Source: Actinomycetes bacterium (GTDB taxonomy: Bacteria > Actinomycetota > Actinomycetes > Actinomycetales > Cellulomonadaceae). Taken from it: 15,813 bases of DNA. Location: positions 1-15,813 of the forward strand of contig JAEWYD010000189.1 in NCBI GenBank assembly GCA_023462275.1, in the 5' to 3' direction. The notes beneath the pieces were generated by a model. It was given only the letters and a program-made list of their open reading frames with translations, did no database searches and was not told the DNA's origin. The position numbers and the translations under genes are program-made. Within the stretch, counting starts at the first letter, position 1, and each line of letters opens with the position of its first letter. Shown here one piece after another: positions 6,826 to 13,473 of this stretch.

Positions 6826-7930
6826 GGCCTGCCAGGTGCTCATAGTGGAGCCCGATTGGCATGGGCATCGGCTCGCGTACGCGCGGCACCTCCTGAGCTT
6901 CGCAGCGCAGCGCGACATTTGCGCGCTGCTAGCCGTACCGCGTCCCGCCCTGGATTCGGACGAGTTCGCGGTCCACCTTGGCGGTGTGACTGCCGGCATT
7001 GTGGAACTTGGGCTTCCGCCCGAGGGCCGCGGCGTCCGCTACCACCGTTGGCTTGTTCGCAAACTTCGGTGCCTCGCGCGCGAGTTCCCGGAAGCTCTGT
7101 TGGTCATCTGTGAAGGGGACAAGCTCCTACCCTGGTTGGCCCTGCTCCGGGCGCCGCGCCGTCGTCGAATCGTGGCATTGATGATGCGTGCGCCAGCGCG
7201 GTGGCGCGACTTGCTTGATCCGTGGTCGGTGGTGAAGTCGACTGCAGCAATCGCCTGCCGTGCCAAGGGCATCAGGGTCGTGGCCCTTGCGCCAGCAAGT
7301 CTGAAGACCTCGCGATACAGACATGGCCCGTGGCCCGCGGCCCCCGACCCGATTCAGCCTATGGCCGCCTCCACGAAGGTGGCGCCCCGCAGGTCCACGT
7401 CTGATCAGAGGAGAACGCGATTCGGTGTGTTCGGTCACATCGATCACCGAAAGAACCTGCCGCTCGTTCTGGACGCACTCGCCGTGATGGCTTCGAGCCA
7501 GATAGGTCTCGTTGTGGCGGGGAAGATCGACCCAGACGTGGTCTCCGACAGCCTCGGAGGAATTGAGCGCCTCCGGCAAGCTGGAGCGGAAGTTGAAATC
7601 CGCGACGCAGTCCTCACCGCAGAGGAACTTGAAACGGCCATCGCCTCGGTGGATTGCGTGATCTTGGCTTACGCAGCAGAGGGTCCAAGCGGCATTCTCG
7701 GCCTGGCTGCCGCCGCAGGGAAGGTAGTTCTCGCTGCTGGGTCTCGTTCTCTGAGGGCAGATGTAGAGCGCCTTCGGTGCGGAGTCTGGCGCGATCTTAC
7801 GGTGGCGGAAGTCGCCCGGGGTGCCGAACTGGTGGTGCATGGGAAGGTTGCCTCATCCGGCCCCCTCAATCTCGCTGGCCCCGAGGAGTTCGCTAAGGCC
7901 CTTTTGGGTCACGCTCTGGGAACACGATGA
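6818..7930 (+). CDS. Glycosyltransferase-like protein, GT-B fold, with incomplete EX7E
   Basis: A 370-residue protein of GT-B type. The ATG at 6818 overlaps the previous stop by 8 nt and begins MHEACQVLIVEPDWHGHR, a short strand followed by the HGHR segment typical of this fold. The C-terminal domain starts at RFGVFGHIDHRKNLPLVLDA (201-220) and continues with LVVAGKID (231-238) and AYAAEGPSGILGLAAAAGK (284-302), where the nucleotide-sugar site belongs. The usual GT4 EX7E motif is only half present: E288 is there but the second position is L296. It may be a divergent active enzyme or one with changed chemistry. Its place inside the operon, between a GT2 gene and the flippase, supports a role in building the repeat unit. 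Confidence 0.72.
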   Translation: MHEACQVLIVEPDWHGHRLAYARHLLSFAAQRDICALLAVPRPALDSDEFAVHLGGVTAGIVELGLPPEGRGVRYHRWLVRKLRCLAREFPEALLVICEGDKLLPWLALLRAPRRRRIVALMMRAPARWRDLLDPWSVVKSTAAIACRAKGIRVVALAPASLKTSRYRHGPWPAAPDPIQPMAASTKVAPRRSTSDQRRTRFGVFGHIDHRKNLPLVLDALAVMASSQIGLVVAGKIDPDVVSDSLGGIERLRQAGAEVEIRDAVLTAEELETAIASVDCVILAYAAEGPSGILGLAAAAGKVVLAAGSRSLRADVERLRCGVWRDLTVAEVARGAELVVHGKVASSGPLNLAGPEEFAKALLGHALGTR

Positions 7931-9099
7931 GCGCGCCGAACGTGCCTTGGAAAGCCACCGTCGGCAGGATTGGCGCTCGTGGGGCGGCGTCGGTTCTTCA
8001 GGCTCTGACGCTGGTGGTCGCCGCTCGTGTGGCAGGCAGCGAGTCCTTCGGCCTCTTCGTCGTCGTCTACTCGATCGCGGTCTTCGCCAACGCGGCGACC
8101 GGGCTAGGCGCATCAACGCGGGCGCTGCGTAGTTCAGCGGACTCGGACGAGTCGGCGGCTGACGTGTTGTTCGGTATTCGCGTCATTGCGTCGATGGGTG
8201 TCGCATCCGCTGGTCTCGTTGCCGCGCTCGCGACTGAGAACTGGATCGTCCTCTGGGCTGTCGTCGTTGCTTCTTCAGATGCGTTCGGCGAGTTCGCTCA
8301 GAACGCGCTGGCCGGGGTCCGGCGGCAGACGGCTGCCTCTGTCTCGATCGTGGTGCAGCGGCTTGTGCCCTTCCTCGCTGTCCTTCTTTGCATCTGGCGG
8401 CCGACGGGCCTGTTCCCTTCGTACGCCGCCGCGCAGTTGGCGGGGGCGATTCTTGTGCCGGTGATCGCGCGGCAGTTCGGCCAATTCAGAATGCCGACCC
8501 TTAGGCAAGTCTCGGCGCTTCGCGGATACTGGTTCGCGGCGGTCGTAGGCCAGCTAAGTCAATTGGAGCCGAGCGCGGTGTCGCTCGCCGTCTCTACAAG
8601 CTTCGCGGGCCAGTACGGGCTCGCGGTGCGCATAGCGCGGCCGCTGACGATTGTCTCCTCTGCGCTGCAGAGCATTCTAGTGCCGGAACTTTCTGCGCTC
8701 CGCGTTTCCAGAGACTTCCGGAGCGCCAGTCGCGTGCTCCTTCGTCCGATTTGGGTGTACGCCGTGTCGTTGACAGCGATCGCACCGCTGATCGGCATCG
8801 GGGTGACTTGGGCACTTGGGCCGGAGTATCGTGGCTCGCAGGGTTTGATCACAGCAATGGTTATTGCGGCGGCGCTGTCAGCGCTAGCTCAGGGCTACCA
8901 GGCGATACTGGTTGCACTCGATAGGCCAGCCTTGTCGGGAGCGGTGGTAGCTGTCGGTTCGGTTGCTTCCCTGGTGTTGCTCTTCATGCTCGGGAAGACC
9001 GCAAACCAGTACCTGTGGGTAGTCCCGATCGTGACGCAGGTGTTCATCGTCGGGGCGATGAGGGAACTCTCCATTCGCGGATCTCGTGGCGCACCCTGA
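7927..9099 (+). CDS. Wzx-type polysaccharide flippase (MOP superfamily)
   Basis: A 390-residue, strongly hydrophobic protein with about ten to twelve predicted membrane segments, with few charged residues except in short loops. It starts at an ATGA overlap with the previous gene and has TGGGAA 5 nt upstream. The opening region (GARGAASVLQALTLVVAARV) followed by GSESFGLFVVVYSIAVFANA matches the N-terminal membrane pair of Wzx/RfbX proteins, and the spacing of later helices is consistent. It is slightly shorter than many Wzx proteins (usually above 400). It would move the undecaprenyl-linked repeat unit across the membrane for polymerisation. Last gene of the tightly overlapping block. Assignment rests on hydrophobicity and context as well as sequence pattern. 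Confidence 0.85.
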   Translation: MSAPNVPWKATVGRIGARGAASVLQALTLVVAARVAGSESFGLFVVVYSIAVFANAATGLGASTRALRSSADSDESAADVLFGIRVIASMGVASAGLVAALATENWIVLWAVVVASSDAFGEFAQNALAGVRRQTAASVSIVVQRLVPFLAVLLCIWRPTGLFPSYAAAQLAGAILVPVIARQFGQFRMPTLRQVSALRGYWFAAVVGQLSQLEPSAVSLAVSTSFAGQYGLAVRIARPLTIVSSALQSILVPELSALRVSRDFRSASRVLLRPIWVYAVSLTAIAPLIGIGVTWALGPEYRGSQGLITAMVIAAALSALAQGYQAILVALDRPALSGAVVAVGSVASLVLLFMLGKTANQYLWVVPIVTQVFIVGAMRELSIRGSRGAP

Positions 9100-9128
9100 G
9101 CGATCCCACCTCCGTTTCTGATAGGGGT

Positions 9129-9280
9129 GCCGCATATGGTGGAGCGCGTTGAGGCGTGCGTGCAAGCCATGCGGCCATAGAGCGCTCGCTGCGCCGCTTC
9201 ACTGCTCGAGGACCCGCTGGTGGCTGGTCCCTCGTGGCGCTGGCTAGGAGGATGGGACATGCGGGAGCGTCATATGCGGC
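9129..9280. repeat. Separated 10-bp inverted repeat in the wzx-wzy gap
   Basis: GCCGCATATG (9129-9138) and CATATGCGGC (9271-9280) are perfect reverse complements 132 bp apart, inside the 246-nt stretch between the flippase and polymerase genes. No open frame in that stretch looks like a protein. The pair could be two half-sites for a regulator, ends of a decayed small element, or chance. Confidence 0.3.
9208..9233 (+). terminator. Weak stem-loop after the flippase gene
   Basis: GAGGACC (9208-9214) pairs with GGTCC-C-TC (9226-9233) with one bulged base and an 11-base loop. It lies about 110 nt past the flippase stop and lacks a T run. It could slow or end the operon transcript before the separately promoted polymerase gene, but support is thin. 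Confidence 0.25.
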
Positions 9281-9333
9281 GGCCGCGGCGCGGGTGAGGC
9301 ACCGGACGCCGGGGTCCCAGAGCGTGGTGCGGC

Positions 9334-9339
9334 TAGGCT
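9334..9339 (+). promoter_or_regulatory. -10 element of a probable leaderless promoter for the polymerase gene
   Basis: TAGGCT fits TANNNT and ends six bases before the GTG start at 9346, the distance at which transcription normally starts. There is no Shine-Dalgarno sequence upstream of this GTG. Both points suggest that the mRNA starts at the start codon. No clear -35 is visible. Confidence 0.5.
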
Positions 9340-9345
9340 TACCCT

Positions 9346-10569
9346 GTGCGCCGTCCTGACTTCGACACCGCCGCGTTCAGGCGGGTCTTCGGTGTCGCCG
9401 GCGCCGTACCTACCTTCGAGGCTGCGGTCCCGCTTTCGACCTTGATCGCCGTTCTCGTCTTGCCCCTGAGACGTACGGCTGGGTGGCCGCCCTGGGTGAA
9501 GGCACTCGCATTCTCAGCCGCCGCCGGCACCGTGACCTTCGTACTAAGTGCCGCGGTCAACGGTACTGGCGTCGCGGTCGGGTCGACCGGTCAGTTTGCG
9601 ATGTGTGTGTTGTTTCTCGTGGCTCTGCGGGTGACCCTCACCAGCGTCGGACGAGCAGCTCAGTACCTTTCGTGGCTCTCGTTATCCATGATCGGCTACT
9701 ACCTGATCGTGCGCCCCGAGAACACCCGTGCTGGTATTGCGGAGCTCTGGAAGTATGGGATCGCGTACCCAGTCACGGTCGTGGCTCTCTATGTGCTGGT
9801 GGCGCGTGGTGCTTCCAGGCGACTTGCTGGAGCATGCCTAGTCATTCTGGGTTCCGCCGGGCTCGCGCTGGACTTTCGGTCGTACGGACTCGTCTGCATG
9901 GGCGCTGCCGTAGCGACGTGGGCCGTGGGCCGTGGCGGACGCGTGCCCCGACGAGTTATCGGGATTGCGCTTGGGGCCGTAGTTCTGTCGTTCGCCCTCC
10001 CGTCGGCCATCAGTGCGGGTTGGTTCGGGGACGAAGTCCGAGCTCGAACTATCGCGCAAGGGCAGTTTAACGGGCCAATGCTGCTTGCGGGGCGCACTGA
10101 GCCGCCGCTTTCCATTGCCGCGATCTCCTCCAGGCCGGTCCTCGGATGGGGCAACGCCCAGACTCTGGATGCGGACACGGTCAGTGCCGGTGTGCGGTTG
10201 GCGCAGGCCTTTGGAATGGGAAGCTCGGAGCGTTACGTTCCTCTGTGGGTTCGGAGCGAGGGACGCATCTCGCTTCATTCGATCCTCTTTGGGAGTTGGG
10301 TCGAAGGTGGGGTCGTCGCGGTAATCTTCCCGGTTCTGCTGATTGTGCTGTTTGGCGTCGGTCTTGTGAGGGCTCGGGGACGATTCGCGATTCTTGTCGC
10401 CCTGACGTCCCTGCAGGGCATATGGGACGTCCTCTTCTCGCCCTGGGGCGGAAACAAGTCGGTGGTGCTCTCCGCTTACGCCATGCTCGCAGCGCTGGCA
10501 ATTGCCTCCAGCGATGAGAAGGACGAGCGACCGCGAATTTCCGGAAGGTCAGCTAGCGTTCGACGCTGA
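9346..10569 (+). CDS. Wzy-type polysaccharide polymerase (O-antigen ligase/polymerase family)
   Basis: A 407-residue integral membrane protein with about eleven predicted membrane segments (for example 26-41, 51-71, 82-98, 105-122, 137-153, 160-177, 180-194, 204-224, 318-341, 350-367, 374-391). A large extracytoplasmic loop spans about 225-310. The loop carries SRPVLGWGN (262-270), the Wzy_C-type P-L-G-W-G signature, followed by SLHSILFGSWVEGG (309-322), where H311 and E320 sit as in the family. LDFRSYGL (175-182) matches the conserved arginine before the loop. It would join flipped repeat units into polymer on the outer face. The GTG start is supported by the adjacent -10 and lack of a ribosome site. 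A TTA codon occurs at 9682-9684. Ligase function is less likely in a Gram-positive locus with Wzx. Confidence 0.85.
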   Translation: MRRPDFDTAAFRRVFGVAGAVPTFEAAVPLSTLIAVLVLPLRRTAGWPPWVKALAFSAAAGTVTFVLSAAVNGTGVAVGSTGQFAMCVLFLVALRVTLTSVGRAAQYLSWLSLSMIGYYLIVRPENTRAGIAELWKYGIAYPVTVVALYVLVARGASRRLAGACLVILGSAGLALDFRSYGLVCMGAAVATWAVGRGGRVPRRVIGIALGAVVLSFALPSAISAGWFGDEVRARTIAQGQFNGPMLLAGRTEPPLSIAAISSRPVLGWGNAQTLDADTVSAGVRLAQAFGMGSSERYVPLWVRSEGRISLHSILFGSWVEGGVVAVIFPVLLIVLFGVGLVRARGRFAILVALTSLQGIWDVLFSPWGGNKSVVLSAYAMLAALAIASSDEKDERPRISGRSASVRR

Positions 10570-10608
10570 GGCCGCGAGTATGAGCAGAGCGCGCCTGCGA
10601 CCCACAAT

Positions 10609-10630
10609 CCCGCGCACCCGTTCGCGCGGG
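10609..10630. terminator. Candidate shared terminator between convergent genes
   Basis: CCCGCGC (10609-10615) and GCGCGGG (10624-10630) form a 7-bp GC stem around an eight-base loop, 39 nt after the polymerase stop and 23 nt after the stop of the facing minus-strand gene. The position between two convergent genes suits a bidirectional terminator; there is no T tract. Confidence 0.45.
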
Positions 10631-10653
10631 CGGCGGAGGTTTCCCGGACCTTG

Positions 10654-11376
10654 CTACACCTGCTTCTTGGATAGACGCCTATATAGCGCTGTCTCGACCA
10701 CGGATAGCATGGGGGCGAGCGCCGCGCGCCGTCGGTAGTTCGCCCCGGTTGAGCCGGAAGTACCCACGATGGCTGGTCGCCGTCGAAAACGCTCGAACGT
10801 GATTACGGACGCGTACTCCGCCTCGACGATTCTGTGGGCGAGGACGTGCTCAAGGTAGCGACCACACGGATCGTCAACTTCGGTCGCCGACCCAGAGAAC
10901 GTCGAGCGCCACACTGCGGCCGTCGTTACGAAGAAGCGCGTGTCGCAGAAACTTCGGTCGATGGTTCTGCGGCCCCTAAACACGGAAGGGTGCATATCGG
11001 TGATTAGTGAGGCGGCGTTCATAACAGCTAGGCGTCCAGTAGCCTTGACTACCACGTCTTGATCGTCGATCGCTGACTCGCAAAGGAACTGGTCAATGGC
11101 CGCGGCCTCAACGGCGCCTTTGCCTCGCTGAACCAACTGCCGCCCGGGAGTGAAGGTGAAGATCTCCGCGGCGTCAAGAGACCGCGCGTCGCGGGCGAGG
11201 CGGTAATTGCCGGAAGTTTCGAGGACGACTAGCCGACTGTTGGTGGCGTTCGCAGCGTTTCGCCATGACGCGAGTGCCGCGTTGTACTGCCGCAGGCGCT
11301 CCTCTGGATTCGAGATTGCGACGGAGAACTCTGGAGACGGGTGTACGGCAGCGGTGATGATGATGACCGTTGGCAC
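10654..11376 (-). CDS. Uncharacterised polysaccharide-locus protein, possible GT-A glycosyltransferase
   Basis: A 240-residue soluble protein with no signal peptide or membrane segment. It opens with a hydrophobic strand (PTVIIITAAVHP, 2-13), then SNPEERLRQYNAAL (22-35) and RLVVLETSG (48-56). Later come QRGKGAVEAAAI (83-94), VVVKATGRLAV (108-118), DTRFF (145-149) and a late acidic GRYLEH (172-177). From memory, the order RGKG-E...K-x-TGR...N-terminal strand recurs in unannotated capsule and LPS-locus proteins that look like GT-A enzymes; I cannot confirm the family or donor. The GTG start is placed by a -10 (TACAGT) seven bases upstream and no ribosome site. It is transcribed against the operon, convergent with the polymerase and divergent from gmd. 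It would be a fifth non-priming transferase if the guess is right. Confidence 0.8.
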   Translation of the reverse strand: MPTVIIITAAVHPSPEFSVAISNPEERLRQYNAALASWRNAANATNSRLVVLETSGNYRLARDARSLDAAEIFTFTPGRQLVQRGKGAVEAAAIDQFLCESAIDDQDVVVKATGRLAVMNAASLITDMHPSVFRGRRTIDRSFCDTRFFVTTAAVWRSTFSGSATEVDDPCGRYLEHVLAHRIVEAEYASVITFERFRRRPAIVGTSGSTGANYRRRAALAPMLSVVETALYRRLSKKQV

Positions 11377-11383
11377 GGCTCTG

Positions 11384-11389
11384 ACTGTA
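11384..11389 (-). promoter_or_regulatory. -10 element of a leaderless promoter for the minus-strand unknown gene
   Basis: On the minus strand TACAGT (TANNNT) is followed by seven bases and then the GTG start at 11376. No Shine-Dalgarno lies between them, so the transcript probably begins at the start codon. A -35 is not evident. It lies only 18 bp from the opposing gmd -10. Confidence 0.5.
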
Positions 11390-11407
11390 GTGCCACTCTC
11401 GCTCTTC

Positions 11408-11413
11408 TAGTAT
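11408..11413 (+). promoter_or_regulatory. -10 element of a leaderless promoter for gmd
   Basis: TAGTAT is a good TANNNT hexamer and is followed by seven bases and the ATG at 11421. It overlaps the alternative in-frame ATG at 11412, which therefore would not be transcribed from this promoter. There is no ribosome-binding site. A -35 is not evident at the usual distance. Confidence 0.55.
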
Positions 11414-11420
11414 GGGTGCC

Positions 11421-12497
11421 ATGGCCACACCGACCCCAAGCCCGAAGGCTGAGTCCGGAGCCCGTAGGGCGCTTATTACCGGCATCACCGGTCAGGACGG
11501 TTCGTACCTGGCTGAGCTGTTGCTCAACAAGGGGTACGAGGTTCACGGCCTCATCCGGCGGGCGTCGACCTTCAACACCTCGCGCATCGACCACCTGTAC
11601 CAGGACCCGCACGACCCGCGGGCGCGGCTCTTCCTGCACTTCGGCGACCTGTCCGACGGGTCGCGGTTGGTGACGCTCCTCAACGCCATCAGGCCTGATG
11701 AGGTCTACAACCTCGGGGCCCAGTCCCACGTTCGGGTGAGCTTCGAGGAGCCGACGCACACGGGCGACTCCACGGGACTCGGCACGATGAGGCTCCTCGA
11801 GGCGGTGCGTCTGAGCGGCCTGGACTGCCGGTTCTACCAGGCGTCCAGCTCGGAGATGTTCGGTGCCTCCCCGCCGCCGCAGAACGAGGAGACGCCCTTC
11901 TACCCCCGGTCCCCGTACGGTGCCGCGAAGGTCTACTCCTACTGGGTGACTAAGAACTACCGCGAGGCGTACGGCATGTTCGCGGTGAACGGGATCCTGT
12001 TCAACCACGAGTCCCCGCGGCGCGGCGAGACGTTCGTGACCCGCAAGGTGACGCGCGCCGTCGCCCGGATCAAGACCGGCCAGCTGGACCACGTCTACCT
12101 GGGCAATCTCGATGCGGTGCGGGACTGGGGCTACGCGCCCGAGTACGTCGAGGCGATGTGGCGGATGCTCCAGGCCGACGAGCCGGAGGACTTCGTCGTC
12201 GCAACCGGGACCGGGGTGTCCGTGCGCGAGTTCGTGGAGGCGGCGTTCGCCCACGTGGGCCTGGACTGGCGCGAGCACGTGCGCTTCGACGAGCGCTACC
12301 TGCGGCCGACCGAGGTCGACGCCCTGATCGGAGACCCGAGCAAGGCACGGTCCCGGCTCGGCTGGGAGGCGTCCGTCGACCCCGCCCGCCTGGCGCAGAT
12401 CATGGTCGAGGCGGACATCGCGGCGCTCGAGTGCGAAGGCCGGCCCTGGGTCGACAAGGTCGACCTGCCCGGATGGAATGCGTCGGAGGCCCGCTGA
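11421..12497 (+). CDS. gmd: GDP-mannose 4,6-dehydratase
   Basis: A 358-residue NADP-dependent short-chain dehydrogenase/reductase that converts GDP-D-mannose to GDP-4-keto-6-deoxy-D-mannose in the cytoplasm, the first step to GDP-L-fucose. Seen: the Rossmann motif TGITGQDGSYL (20-30, GxxGxxG), RRASTFNTSRIDH (46-58) typical of GMD cofactor/tetramer binding, NLGAQSHV (97-104), the catalytic SSSEMFG (142-148, S143/E145), YGAAK (Y166, K170) and NHESPRRGETFVTRK. Length is normal. The ATG at 11421 is preferred over 11412 because of the -10 overlapping the latter. fcl follows one base after the stop, as an operon. Codon usage changes inside the gene: 11 of the first 41 codons end in A/T, then none of the next 41. 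Confidence 0.97.
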   Translation: MATPTPSPKAESGARRALITGITGQDGSYLAELLLNKGYEVHGLIRRASTFNTSRIDHLYQDPHDPRARLFLHFGDLSDGSRLVTLLNAIRPDEVYNLGAQSHVRVSFEEPTHTGDSTGLGTMRLLEAVRLSGLDCRFYQASSSEMFGASPPPQNEETPFYPRSPYGAAKVYSYWVTKNYREAYGMFAVNGILFNHESPRRGETFVTRKVTRAVARIKTGQLDHVYLGNLDAVRDWGYAPEYVEAMWRMLQADEPEDFVVATGTGVSVREFVEAAFAHVGLDWREHVRFDERYLRPTEVDALIGDPSKARSRLGWEASVDPARLAQIMVEADIAALECEGRPWVDKVDLPGWNASEAR

Positions 12498-12498
12498 G

Positions 12499-13464
12499 AT
12501 GACCACGTTCACACCGGTCCCCCTCGACCGCGACGCGCTCGTGTTCGTCGCGGGCCACCGGGGACTCGTCGGCTCCGCCATCTGGCGGACGCTCGAGCGC
12601 GAGGGATTCCAGAACCTCGTCGGGCGGACCCGCGCCGAGCTCGACCTGTGCGACCGGGACGCCGTCCTCGCGTTCTTCGCCGAGACGAAGCCGAGGTACG
12701 TCGTCCTCGCGGCCGCCAAGGTCGGGGGGATCCTCGCCAACGACACCTACCCGGCGGACTTCCTCTCGCAGAACCTGCAGATCCAGGTCAACGTGATGGA
12801 CGCCGCCGTGGAGTACCGGACGGAACGGCTGCTCTTCCTCGGGTCGTCGTGCATCTACCCCCGCATGGCTCCGCAGCCCATCAAGGAGGAGTACCTCCTC
12901 ACCGGCCAGCTCGAGAGCACGAACGACGCCTACGCCATCGCGAAGATCGCGGGGATCTTGCAGGTCCAGGCCGTGCGCCGGCAGCACGGCCTGCCATGGA
13001 TCTCGGCGATGCCCACGAACCTCTACGGCCCCGGCGACAACTTCTCACCCACCGGCTCCCACGTCCTGCCAGGGCTGATCCGGCGCTACGAGGAGGCGCG
13101 GCACACCGGTGCGCCGTCGGTCACAAACTGGGGGAGCGGGGCGCCTCGGCGTGAGTTCCTCCACGTGGACGACATGGCGCGTGCCTGCCTGCACCTCATG
13201 GAGAACTACGACGGCCCCGAGCAGGTCAACGTGGGCACCGGCGAGGACGTCACGATCCGTGAGCTGGCCGAGATGGTCGCAACAGCCGTCGGCTTCGAGG
13301 GCGAGACCGAATGGGACGCCACGAAGCCCGACGGGACCCCGCGCAAGCTGCTGGACGTCAGCACGCTCCGGAGTTCCGGGTGGGAGCCGCAGATCGCGCT
13401 CCCCGAGGGCATCCGGGAGACCGTCGACTGGTACCGGGCGAACGCCGCGTCCGTCCGGCAGTAG
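12499..13464 (+). CDS. fcl: GDP-L-fucose synthase (GDP-4-keto-6-deoxymannose 3,5-epimerase-4-reductase)
   Basis: A 321-residue short-chain dehydrogenase/reductase that epimerises and reduces the Gmd product to GDP-L-fucose with NADPH. The start ATG has GGAGG (12485-12489) 9 nt upstream, inside the end of gmd. Seen: GHRGLVGS (19-26), the cofactor glycine motif; AAAKVGGILAN (71-81); GSSCIYP (115-121) with S116 and C118; YAIAK (Y145, K149); NLYGPGDNF (174-182); and SHVLPGLIRR (187-196) with H188. These line up at a constant offset of nine with the known E. coli catalytic residues S107, C109, Y136, K140 and H179, so the enzyme should be active. The gene ends nine bases from the stop of the convergent ugd. 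It uses the strongly GC-biased codons of the flanks. Confidence 0.97.
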   Translation: MTTFTPVPLDRDALVFVAGHRGLVGSAIWRTLEREGFQNLVGRTRAELDLCDRDAVLAFFAETKPRYVVLAAAKVGGILANDTYPADFLSQNLQIQVNVMDAAVEYRTERLLFLGSSCIYPRMAPQPIKEEYLLTGQLESTNDAYAIAKIAGILQVQAVRRQHGLPWISAMPTNLYGPGDNFSPTGSHVLPGLIRRYEEARHTGAPSVTNWGSGAPRREFLHVDDMARACLHLMENYDGPEQVNVGTGEDVTIRELAEMVATAVGFEGETEWDATKPDGTPRKLLDVSTLRSSGWEPQIALPEGIRETVDWYRANAASVRQ

Positions 13465-13473
13465 CGGCGGGGG

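Noticed and set aside
9156..9359. Small open frame in the flippase-polymerase gap
   Set aside because: No ribosome site, Arg/Ala-rich composition and overlap with the polymerase start make it an unlikely gene.
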